Shown here piece by piece: positions 55,048 through 64,000 of a stretch of DNA of 64,000 bases. Origin of the DNA: Chondrus crispus. Taxonomy: Eukaryota > Rhodophyta > Florideophyceae > Gigartinales > Gigartinaceae. The DNA lies in NCBI RefSeq assembly GCF_000350225.1, contig NW_005179310.1, positions 62,001 through 126,000 of the forward strand, in the 5' to 3' direction. Every line of letters begins with the position of its first letter. The stretch's first letter is position 1. The notes under the pieces are model-generated. The model ran no database searches, was not told the origin of the DNA, and worked only from the letters and a program-made list of their open reading frames with translations. Position numbers and translations under genes: made by a program.

Positions 55048-57498
55048 ATGAACCGTGCGGATTCCGCCGGAGAAGATACCGCCTCCGGGCGAGCAAGTAC
55101 CCGCAGTGGCAGAGGCGCACAGCGCCCCCGGATCGACAATCCGGAAGCCCTGCTACGCCCGCCGTCTACCAGGGGCCAGAAGACCCCTTCCGTTTCGGAC
55201 ACCACCGCCGGGCTACCGGCTGGTGGGGGGAACCGCGTACAAATACTGTACGACGCGTTACTCCCGCGACTACAAACCTGGATGGAGGATTTCCTCGCTG
55301 AGGAACTACCTCAGGTCGTCCAGGTTTGCCTCGACCGAACGGCACCAAGACTAGTGGCGGAGCATGCGGACACCGCGCTCCGCGCCCTGCTGGACGAGAA
55401 GATCGCCCCCCTCGTACGCGACGAGGTGGTGGCAGCGCTCGCCGCGGAGGAGGACGAATCTCCGACCGCATTGGCTCTAAAGGGAGCTATTAGCTCCGCC
55501 GTGGCCATCCGTCTGGCCACGACATTTACCGAAACGGGAGGCGCGGTACCGCCGCCGGCGCCGCGCCGTGAAACCGTTCCGGGCTCAAGCTTTAATATCG
55601 CTGATCCGATCGGCGCCGTACCCGGGATTGATAGGATGGACCCTCACCCGGAGGGCAGAGCCATCTATCTCCCAACCGTTCACGGTGCTACAGGGAGGAC
55701 CACAGAAAATGTCCTCCCCATACTCGCCGGTACGGGCGGCCCCCGCGGGACAGACAACCGCCTGGGGCTCCCCGAGACAGAGAATCGGGACCCGTACCGG
55801 TTGAGCAGAAGACGTGCACCCGGCACGCACAGGACCGAAGCGGAATACACCCGGTATTCCGACGCAGAAGACCCCCGTCACAGGACGGATGAAGACCGCG
55901 AGGAACGCCGCTGGCGATACCGCGATAACCGCGAGGCACGCCACGGGCGATACCGCGATGCCGGAGGGGGAGGATACCCCTCCGATGATGACCCATCCGG
56001 TTCGGAAGACTCTCGCAGGCGGAGCCACAGGGCACGCCGCGATAGAAGCCGAGACCGGCACCGGCACGACCCGTCCGACTCGGAAGACTACCACACCGAG
56101 TCGGACGAGGGGCCTCGTCACTCGAGCAGACGCCGCCGGGCTGCCCCGACGAGCGACGAGCGACGGCCCACGGTAATCAGGCCCCTCAATGACCTGTTTA
56201 CCAAGGCCGTCAACTACAAGACCTACCGCCTGGAACGGCTTAGCTCGCGCTACGACTCCACAGTAGCGCGACACATTACCCGTTACCGGAAAAAACTGGA
56301 CGTGCAGATGAGGTCCCACACGTTCAGCGGTCAAGATCCGATTGCGGTATTGGGATTCCTCGCACGCCTCAAGATGGCGTGCGACCACAACGGGATCACC
56401 GAGGGAGCCGCCGTGTGGTGCTTCCAATTCTACCTCACTGGTCAGGCTCACGCCCTACTCCAGTCCCGTCTCAATGGAAATACCATGGCGGTTGACGTGG
56501 AGCGGCGCGAGCTGCTCCGGACATACCCCCAGGTGGTCAACTTTCTGTTGCGCACCTATGCTACCGACGAGGTAATTTCCGAAGCGGTTGGGGACGTGAC
56601 CTCCTTCCGTCAGAGTTCAAACATGACGGAGGAGGTCTACAGTAACCACCTCTGGGACAAGGCCCTCCGATGCGGTACGGTGTTCTCCGACCGGCGGTTG
56701 AAGTCCCTATTCGTCGAGGGGTTACTTCCCGCCACGTGCGCGCAGGTCCGTAATTACCTCGCCACGCACCCGGATGTGGATTACCAATCCGTGGCTCGAT
56801 ACGCGCAAGCGATCGGGGAAACCAATCGGGCTTCCCGTCGACAAGGGATGTCAGCCATGGCTCACCGAGAGCCGTCCGGAGTGGCTAGAAGATTCGACCG
56901 CACCGCAAGGACGAGGCCCGTGCTGTCGGTTGAGTCGGCATCCGACATCCCGACGGCCGGGGGATTTGCTGAAGAAGCAATCCTGGCCGTGACGGACCAA
57001 ACCGCCACGCCGACCTCGATGAGCTCGCCACCGACGAGTTACTATCCGTCGCCGGCAGCCTCGACGGCGGGCGCCCCGGTTCCGCCCGCCAACCCTGGCG
57101 ACGTGCGCACAGGACCGTACGGGAGGCAAGGGCAGGATCCACGCGTCCGGTTCTCCGGCGGGAGATTTCCCGGACCGCCACCGTGCCGGTTCTGCCTGGA
57201 CACCACGCACCGACAAGAGGGGTGCCCCGTCGTTGCCGATGCGGGCCTACGGGCCAAGCTTCTGGAGGCACGAGAGGCCAACTACCAGAAGCTACGCATC
57301 CGGCAAGGCCTACGCCCGGGATCCCCGTTCAACCGCCAGGGGCCGTCCGCTTGGCGAAACCAGCGTCAAACGGCCCCCGCGGGCGTCAACGTGGTCGAGG
57401 AACCGCACCTCGACCACACCGAGGACCCCGTGGCGCGAGCCGCGGATGAGACCCGTGAGGACTTGCTGCTGACGGGGGAAGCCGGGGAGGACGCGTAG
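55048..57498 (+). CDS. gag: Element C gag
   Basis: An open frame of 816 residues starting at ATG 55,048. It has a basic N terminus, a helical stretch (LYDALLPRLQTWMEDFLAEE), a long Arg/Asp/Ser-rich low-complexity segment, a capsid-like helical region (FTKAVNYKTYRLERLSSRYD onward) and a CCHC knuckle CRFCLDTTHRQEGC (CX2C-X4-H-X4-C). It ends with a short acidic tail. It looks whole. Confidence 0.85.
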   Translation: MNRADSAGEDTASGRASTRSGRGAQRPRIDNPEALLRPPSTRGQKTPSVSDTTAGLPAGGGNRVQILYDALLPRLQTWMEDFLAEELPQVVQVCLDRTAPRLVAEHADTALRALLDEKIAPLVRDEVVAALAAEEDESPTALALKGAISSAVAIRLATTFTETGGAVPPPAPRRETVPGSSFNIADPIGAVPGIDRMDPHPEGRAIYLPTVHGATGRTTENVLPILAGTGGPRGTDNRLGLPETENRDPYRLSRRRAPGTHRTEAEYTRYSDAEDPRHRTDEDREERRWRYRDNREARHGRYRDAGGGGYPSDDDPSGSEDSRRRSHRARRDRSRDRHRHDPSDSEDYHTESDEGPRHSSRRRRAAPTSDERRPTVIRPLNDLFTKAVNYKTYRLERLSSRYDSTVARHITRYRKKLDVQMRSHTFSGQDPIAVLGFLARLKMACDHNGITEGAAVWCFQFYLTGQAHALLQSRLNGNTMAVDVERRELLRTYPQVVNFLLRTYATDEVISEAVGDVTSFRQSSNMTEEVYSNHLWDKALRCGTVFSDRRLKSLFVEGLLPATCAQVRNYLATHPDVDYQSVARYAQAIGETNRASRRQGMSAMAHREPSGVARRFDRTARTRPVLSVESASDIPTAGGFAEEAILAVTDQTATPTSMSSPPTSYYPSPAASTAGAPVPPANPGDVRTGPYGRQGQDPRVRFSGGRFPGPPPCRFCLDTTHRQEGCPVVADAGLRAKLLEAREANYQKLRIRQGLRPGSPFNRQGPSAWRNQRQTAPAGVNVVEEPHLDHTEDPVARAADETREDLLLTGEAGEDA

Positions 57499-57518
57499 AG
57501 GCGACGACGTCTCTCCCC

Positions 57519-60500
57519 GTGCCCAGCCTCAGAAGCTTAGGCACCCCCGATCCGGCTGCGCCAGTGGAAGCGCAGCCGGGTAACCGAACGGAAGTCCAGG
57601 CCATCTGCTTCTTCAAGAAGCAGAATTACAAGATCTCCGCGACGGTTGGTCAGAAGCAGGCGTTGATGGTCGCCATCACACCAGTGCTGGACTCAGGAGC
57701 CGGCCCGAACCTCATCCATTTACGGTGTGTCGCCGAGTCGTGGCGACCATCGATAAAACCGGTTCGGAGCCCAGCGCTCATCGACGCGTCAAACCGCGCG
57801 ATGAAGGCACTAGGGGAAATCCCCCTGCTCGTCCGAATCGGTGAGTTTGTGGCGCGCGTCCCGTTCCTGGTAGTCACGAGCCTCGCCGTGGACTGTATCC
57901 TCGGTACGAACTTCCTGGATCGCCACGTCAAGGCGATCCTCCCACCGCAACGGAAGGTCGTGTTCCACGACGCGCCACCCGTGGCGTTGGTCGGAACAAC
58001 CCCCTCGAGGCACGACCGCAAGATGGCCTCGAGGAGCACCGCGCAACAACTACCGCCGTCGGATAAACCCGAACGGAAGCAGGTGGCGTTTCCCGCCAAC
58101 ACACCGTCACGGAAGATCCGCCTCGTCAGAGGGGTGACAATTCCCTCGATGACGCAGGCCATGGTGAGGGTCGCCACGCCGGTAGGGGGCTATGTTTTTT
58201 ACAGAACTCCCAAAAACCGCGCACAAGAATTTTATCCTCATGGCACAGGGGGTCATGGATGTTGTCCCCGAAAAACCGTTCTCGGTAATGCTCAGCAATT
58301 TTGGGCACCGCTCGGTTCACATCCCGAAGCATACCGTAGTCGGACTGCCTCTCCCGTCGCCCACTCCAATCTTGACCCTTGGTGAGTCGGCCGCGGAAGC
58401 GGCCGAAGCTAAGGAAGGGGGAGGGATATCTAATTCTAACCTCTCAACCGCAAAGGATGGCGCGGAAGAAGCTGCCGACAACCGTACGGAAAAGGGCAGG
58501 GCTGAACAAGCCACGCCGCCCAAGGCGCCCCTCGAGGCGGTTGGAACGGATGAACCCGAAGACACCGCCGCTCCTGAGGAGGACCCCAACGCCCGGCAGG
58601 AGGACTTCCACATCGGTGCCGAGGACGAGGAGGTACGCTCAGATGTCCTCGAGGTACTGTCCGAATTCAAGGGGATGTGGACCGGCCACCTGGGAAAAAT
58701 CGGGGCCACGAAGCATCGCCTTGAGCTCAAGCCCGGTGCTCGCCCGATTTACCAGGCGCCTTACCGCGCCGGACAAACCGCACGGGAAAAAGAGAAAACG
58801 GAGATCGACCGCATGCTCCGGGCAGGGGTAACCGAACCCGCCACGGCCGAATGGGCAAGCCCCGTGGTATTCGTCCCTAAAAAGGATGGTACCATGCGGT
58901 TCTGTGTCGACTACAGAAGGCTCAACGCAGTCACCGTTCCGGACTCCTATCCGTTCCCGAGGATGGACGAGTGCATCGATTTCCTCAGCGACGCTACTGT
59001 CTTTACCACACTGGATTGTAACGGCGGGTATTGGCAAGTAGAAATCGCCGAGGAGGACCTGGACAAGACGACGTTCGAGTCGCACTACGGGTTGTACCGT
59101 TTCCTCCGCATGCCGTTCGGTTTGAAGAACGCCCCCGCTACCTTCCAGAGGGCCGTCGACATTATACTGTCGCGGGTAAAATAGGAAACCGCACTGGTCT
59201 ACCTGGATGATGTGATCATCCACTCCAAGACCGTAACGGAACACTTCGCGCACGTCCGCGAGGTTCTACGCCTACTGCGGGACGCGGGCGTTTCGCTGAA
59301 GCTATCGAAGTGCGCCTTCTTCGACACCTCTGTCACCTACCTGTGGCACGTGATCCGACCAGGTAAGTTGGAGGTCGAGCGCCGCAACGTGGTCGCCATC
59401 GAGCGCGCTCCACCTCCCCAGAACCAGACGGAATTGCGATCCTTCTTAGGAATGTGCAACGTGTACCGTCGGTTCGTGAAGGGCTTCGCGAAAATAGCCG
59501 CTCCGTTAAACCGGAAGACGGGGAAAAATCAACCCTTCGAGTTTGAGGTTCTTACCGATGAGGAATACGAGGCGTTCGTGGAACTAAAGAAGCGCCTCGT
59601 GTCCCCACCGATCCTCGCTCTACCCCGTTACGGAAAGAAATACACCCTGGATACGGACGCTTGCGCGTACCAGGTCGGCTGTGCCCTATTACAGGAGCAG
59701 CCGAGCGGTGACCGCTTACCGATCGGTTATTGGAGCCGCGCCCTCACGGACGCGGAGAAGAACTACACCACTACCGAGAAGGAATGCCTTGCTGTCGTGT
59801 GGAGCATCCTCACGCTTCGACCATATCTATATGGGAACACGTTTGACCTCCGTACGGATCATGAGGCCCTCCGATGGGTCCTCAACCTGGCGGATAGCTC
59901 CGGCCGGCTAGCGCGCTGGCGTCTCCGCCTAGCCGAGTACGACTACGACGTACAGTACCGGCCGGGTATTAAGCACCAACTCGCGGATGGTGTATCACGC
60001 CTCCGAGTGGACGGCGCGACCGCCGAACCGGTTGACGACGAGGTCCCGTGTTTCGCGGTACAATGGCGAGAGGAGGACCATGACCCCCGCCAAGGTACCG
60101 TACACTGGGAGACCCCCGTTGACCCGGGGAGAGCTGAGCACGCGTTTGCGGTTATACCCGAAGAACGCGACGTCTCTTCCGTAACGGTGGAAGAGTTCCT
60201 GCGGGAACAGGCAGAGGACCCCTTCTGTAGGGCGGCCGCCGAGACCGTGGGGAACCCGGACTCGCGCTACGACGTCGACCGATATGGGTTCGTCGTCCGC
60301 AAGTCCCCCCTCGATGGGACCCTGCAGCGGGTTGTACCGAAACGGCTCAGGGCGAAGATATTGTACCTCGGCCATCATACCCGCCTGGCAGGACACCCGG
60401 GCGGTACGAGGATGTACTATACCCTCCGGCGGGAATATTATTGGCCTCATATGGCCAATGACGCCTTCAGTACCGTACGGAATTGCGCGTCATGCGCTGC

Positions 60501-61689
60501 CACCCGGGGAACCCTGGTGAGGCACCAGAAGGATCTCAAGCTCTTCCCAGCGGCAGGACCGCTGGATTTCGTCGCAATGGACCTGCTCGGCCCTTTACCG
60601 AAGACGGCGCACGGGAATCGCCACGTGCTCGTCATGACCGACCGGTTCACCAAACTGACGCGCAGCATCCCGTTACGGACCACCACCGCGTCGGTCGTGG
60701 CTAACGCCTTCTTGGACAACTGGGTCTACGTATACGGCGCACCACGTTACGTGCTAACCGACAACGGACCGCAGTTCGCCGCTAAGTTCTTCGACGCGGT
60801 GTGTGCCCTCCTGGGGGTGAGGCATTACCTGACTACCGCCTATCACCCCCAGACGAATGGGCAAACCGAGCGGTTCAACCGTACTCTGGTACAGCGCCTC
60901 CGACACTATGTCGCGGAGCACCAGAGGGACTGGGACGAATACATCCAGCCCCTGACCTTCGCGTATAACACGCAGGTCCACCGGTCGACGGAGACAACCC
61001 CATTCGACCTGGTGCTGACGCGACCACCGTCCGGTTTGGCGCTGCCTGGTACTGTACCGCAGGATGCCGTCTCCAACACAGAAGATCCGAGGACCCCGGC
61101 ACAGTACAAGCGCGCGACGCTGCGTAAACTCCGCGACGCCCTTGAGCGCGCGCGGGTGAAGCTAACCGCGGCGCAAAGGCGATACAAGGCCGACTTCGAT
61201 AAGAAGGTGCGTTTCCGTCCGGTCATCGAGGTGGGAGACCTGGTCTATGTCGACCGCCCACCTCGGCCATTGACGAGTACCGAACGGGGAGACCTGCCAA
61301 GTAATGACAGGGGACCCTCCGTCAAGCTGTTACCGAGAACGGAAGGCCCGTTTCGGGTCCGATCCGCTTCGGAGACCACAGTGGTCGTCGATCAAGACGG
61401 GGTCTCAAACCGCGTGAGCATCGATCGGATAACCCGGATGCCGCGGGGACCCCGCCACGTCACTACGGCCGCCCCGACCCAGCCCGCGGCGGCCGGAGAA
61501 CCCGAACCCGCCGCGGAGTATGTGATCGACCATCTGGTCGGTCACCGGGAGAACCGCACAGGAACCCAGTACAACGTCCGCTGGTATGGCTACGCCCCAG
61601 CGGACGATACCTGGGAACCCGCGGAGGGACTCCCCCAGGCCTTCATAGACCGCTTCTGGCGCACGCGGGCGGCAGCACGCCACCGCTAA
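57519..61689 (+). CDS. pol: Element C pol region
   Basis: Protease (PVLDSGAGPNLIHL), reverse transcriptase (VPKKDGTMRFCVDYRRLNAV, TTLDCNGGYWQVEI, MPFGLKNAPATFQRAVDIIL, YLDDVIIHSK), RNase H (LDTDACAYQVGCALLQE), integrase zinc finger (HHTRLAGHPGGTRMYYTLRR ... CASCA), DDE core (VAMDLLGPLPKTAHGNRHVL, LTDNGPQFAAKFFDAVC, YHPQTNGQTERFNRTL), and a canonical chromodomain (EYVIDHLVGHRENRTGTQYN then VRWYGYAPADDTWEP). About two breaks. Confidence 0.9.
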
Positions 61690-61724
61690 CACCGCACTGG
61701 GCAACCCAGCGCGGGGCCGGACGA

Positions 61725-62640
61725 TCCCGTGGAGGACCTCCCCCGCGCGGCGGCCAATCGCCACCGCAAACCCCGCGCCGGAAGACCCGGCGCAGGGGGG
61801 GGGCGAGGTCGCCAAAGACGCACGCGGAACCCCGCCTGCGTCACCGCCCACCCCGCGCCGGAAGACCCGGCGCAGGAGGGGGCAAGATCGCCAAAGACGC
61901 ACGCGGAACCCCGCCTGCGTCACCGCCCACCCCGCGCCGGAAGACCCGGCGCAGGAGGGGGCAAGGTCGCCACAGACGCACGCGGAACCCCGCGCGCGTC
62001 ACCGCAAGCCCCGCGCCGGAAGACCCGGCGCAGGATGGGGCGAGGTCGCCACAGACGCACGCGGAACCCCGTGTGCGTCACCGTGAACCCCGCGCCGGAA
62101 GACCCGGCGCAGGGGGGAGCAAGATCGCCACAGACGCACGCGGAACCCAGCGCGCGTCACCGCAAACCCCGCGCCGGAAGACCCGGCGCAGGATGGGGCG
62201 AGGTCGCCACAGACGCACGCGGAACCCCGTGTGCGTCACCGTGAACCCCGCGCCGGAAGACCCGGCGCAGGGGGGAGCAAGATCGCCACAGACGCACGCG
62301 GAACCCAGCGCGCGTCACCGCAACCCCCGCGCCGGAAGACCCGGCCCGGGAGGCGGCCAATCGCCACAACCGCACGCGGAACCCCGCGCGCGTCACCGCA
62401 AACCCCGCGCCGGAAGACGCGGCGCAGGAGGGGGCGAGGTCGCCACAAACACACGCGGAACCCCGCGTGCGTCACCGCAAACCCCGCGCCGGAAGACCCG
62501 GCCCAGGAGGCGGCCAATCGCCACGGACGCACGCGGAACCCAGCGTGCGCCACCCCAAACCCCGCACGGGAATACCCGGCGCGGATGGGGGGCGACTCCG
62601 CCGAGGGTCTCCTCCAGGCGGCCACCACCCGTTTACGGCG
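61725..62640. repeat. 79-bp tandem array of element C, about 11 copies
   Basis: The box CCCCGCGCCGGAAGACCCGG recurs at 61,771, 61,851, 61,930, 62,009, 62,088, 62,167, 62,246, 62,325, 62,403, 62,482 and (degenerate) 62,560, a spacing of 78-80 and mostly 79 bp. Two successive 158-bp dimers (from about 62,020 and 62,178) are almost identical, showing recent dimer-wise expansion. Since 79 is not a multiple of three, the array is open in several frames and the predicted Arg/Gly/Pro-rich proteins are by-products. Confidence 0.95.
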
Positions 62641-64000
62641 CACGCGGATCCCCTGCGTGCCACCGCCCGAGCCGTACCGGATGGACCGGCGCGGGGGGGA
62701 AGCTGACCCGCCGGCAGGACGACCTGACGCGGCGGTGGTCAAACGGCTTGGCGCCCCGGTGCATACCCGCCGCCGAGAGACGGAACCCAGCCGCATAAAT
62801 ACTGTATGGGCACGACCTCGCCGGAGCTCCAGGGCACTGTGGACCACGAGTGGCGCGAGCGGCATACACCGCCCGGCACGTGTGGCCGCTAGACCACGGC
62901 GGCGGTTCAAGACGCCTCCGATCCTCGGGGGGTACCCAATCGGAGCTCGTCAAACCGCCGAGAAACCACCCGCCGCAAGGAAAAAGCAGGCGGAAATTAC
63001 CAAGGAAAAGGCCGGTTCCGCCCCAAGCCGGAAATGGGGACGCGCACTGGGTGTTGCGGGGGAAACGGGAACCCGCCCCCGCAATGACCCGTCACGACGA
63101 TAGTGCGGTCGCCCGCCCGTCGGGCCGCGGTACGCCTCAACCCGACATGGAAGCGCGGAGGGAAACCCGCAGCGGTACCCCCGACCAGGCGGTCGGGAAG
63201 ATCTCACCCCGACGGGCGACCCCGGGGGTAGGCCACAGGCCGCACCCGTCGCGGTAACCCGCCACCGCAAGAGCGCGTGGGCAACCGCGCGCTACCGCTG
63301 CCCCGCGCCGAATTAACCCGGCGCAGAGGGCCCTGGACGACAAGGAGGCGACTCCGGTCGCCGGCTTTTAATTAAGCCCAAAAGGGGGCTACGTTTTTCC
63401 TCCTAGAAGGATGGGAAAAAATCGTAGCCCCTTCCCGTTAACAGCATTGTACTCCCCGGGTCTGCCCGCGTCCGGAGGTCCCAAGACGGAAAACCGACTT
63501 TGGGAAGGCCCAGGCGGATTTGGAAACCGGAACTGTAAAACCGCTGTTTCTGCTCGTTTTTTACAGTTTCCTTTCGTTTCCAAATCCGGGCCTCCGCGGA
63601 AAGTGACAATGGCAGGACTTACCGACCGGTTTTGGACGAACGGCAGAGCGTACCGCCGCTGGGAGCTCCCCACTGACCGCATGGACAGGCTGGCGGTCAC
63701 ACACCCCGCTGTCTCGCGGGTGAAAGAGCGCCGTTTTTGGAAAAACGGCCAGCCCTCCGGGGGGGTGGGGGAAAACCGCTCCCTTGGCGCCGGTTTAATG
63801 ATGCTCAGCGCCGGGGGAAGACGCCCCACCGCAACGGCAAGCCTACCCGGACGGTTGAAGGTACAGCGGGTCCGTCCGCTGTACTTGTAAACCAAAGTTC
63901 CCGCCCGGTTCTTCAAAAGAACACTGTACGGGAAGAAGGGCTACGATTTCTCCTCTAGAAGGGCGAATAAAAATCGTAGCCCATATCCGAGAACGGTTCC
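62641..64000. other. Element C 3' region, two imperfect palindromes
   Basis: No protein recognised. GGGGCTACG ... TCGTAGCCCC at 63,386-63,437 and GGGCTACGATTT ... AAATCGTAGCCC at 63,943-63,982 are similar hairpin-forming palindromes about 555 bp apart. A shorter palindrome, ACAGCGGGTCCGTCCGCTGT, lies near 63,863. Confidence 0.5.

Larger units (their letters stand above)
54344..64000 (+). mobile_element. Element C: chromovirus of a second lineage, runs off the window
   Basis: Gag and pol on the plus strand, then a 79-bp tandem array and more non-coding sequence to the window edge. Its gag is unrelated by eye to those of A and B apart from the knuckle type, and its pol is clearly more distant. 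It is broken, with about two breaks in pol. The 3' LTR is not reached. Confidence 0.8.

Noticed and set aside
61729-63103. Plus-strand Arg/Gly/Pro-rich frames of 170-290 residues
   Set aside because: They are translations of the 79-bp tandem array in different frames.
1-64000. CRISPR arrays, rRNA genes, bacterial operons
   Set aside because: The repeats seen are satellites, minisatellites and LTRs; no spacer-repeat alternation, no rRNA-like sequence and no prokaryotic gene organisation.

Overview
The window comes from a nuclear genome of a eukaryote, not a bacterium. It has spliceosomal-type splice sites, TATA boxes, a GATA zinc-finger gene, a SET domain, chromodomain-bearing Ty3/Gypsy elements and much satellite DNA. 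I cannot name the species. The plant-style CX2C-X18-CX2C GATA finger and the largely intronless genes would suit a red alga. The RecQ gene with an N-terminal recombinase-like domain resembles a family I know from basidiomycete fungi. I lean weakly to a red alga or another algal or fungal-grade eukaryote.

Region 1 (1-27 kb) has lower GC and is host-like but repeat-laden. It holds a piggyBac-like transposase remnant (about 0.2-1.3 kb), a two-finger zinc-finger gene (1.9-2.5 kb), two blocks of AATCCGAATATC-type satellite (2.6-3.2 and 5.2-5.6 kb), and a family of roughly 550-bp repeats built on inverted AAAACGTATCG boxes. It also holds an interrupted gene that joins a bacterial-type permuted amino-methyltransferase to a SET domain (7.06-9.65 kb). 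A nearly identical 1.43-kb piece of that gene plus its flanking repeat is copied 3.9 kb downstream. A tyrosine-recombinase gene (11.97-13.7 kb) seems to run into a helicase start. Then come a GATA factor (16.67-18.09 kb), a 26-bp minisatellite with a 364-bp higher-order period (21.1-22.1 kb), and a large tyrosine-recombinase/RecQ-helicase fusion on the minus strand (22.9-26.96 kb) whose 5' end is cut off by an LTR.

Region 2 (26,963-64,000) is GC-rich and almost wholly made of three chromodomain Ty3/Gypsy elements (chromoviruses). Element A (26,963-41,503, minus strand) has two nearly identical 671/673-bp LTRs, gag, pol, a long spacer and an extra ORF lying antisense to gag-pol beside the 3' LTR. 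Element B (41,504 to about 54,343, plus strand) has the same plan but begins inside gag where A's LTR abuts it; its pol looks whole. Element C (about 54,344 to beyond the window, plus strand) has a different gag, pol, and an array of eleven 79-bp tandem repeats after pol. A and C each carry a few breaks; B lacks its front end.

The two most striking things are (i) repeated coupling of tyrosine recombinases with helicases and of a bacterial-type DNA methyltransferase with a SET domain, all interrupted here, and (ii) the A/B lineage of very long chromoviruses with a conserved antisense ORF, in which element B is also packed with ACGCG motifs compared with its relatives.
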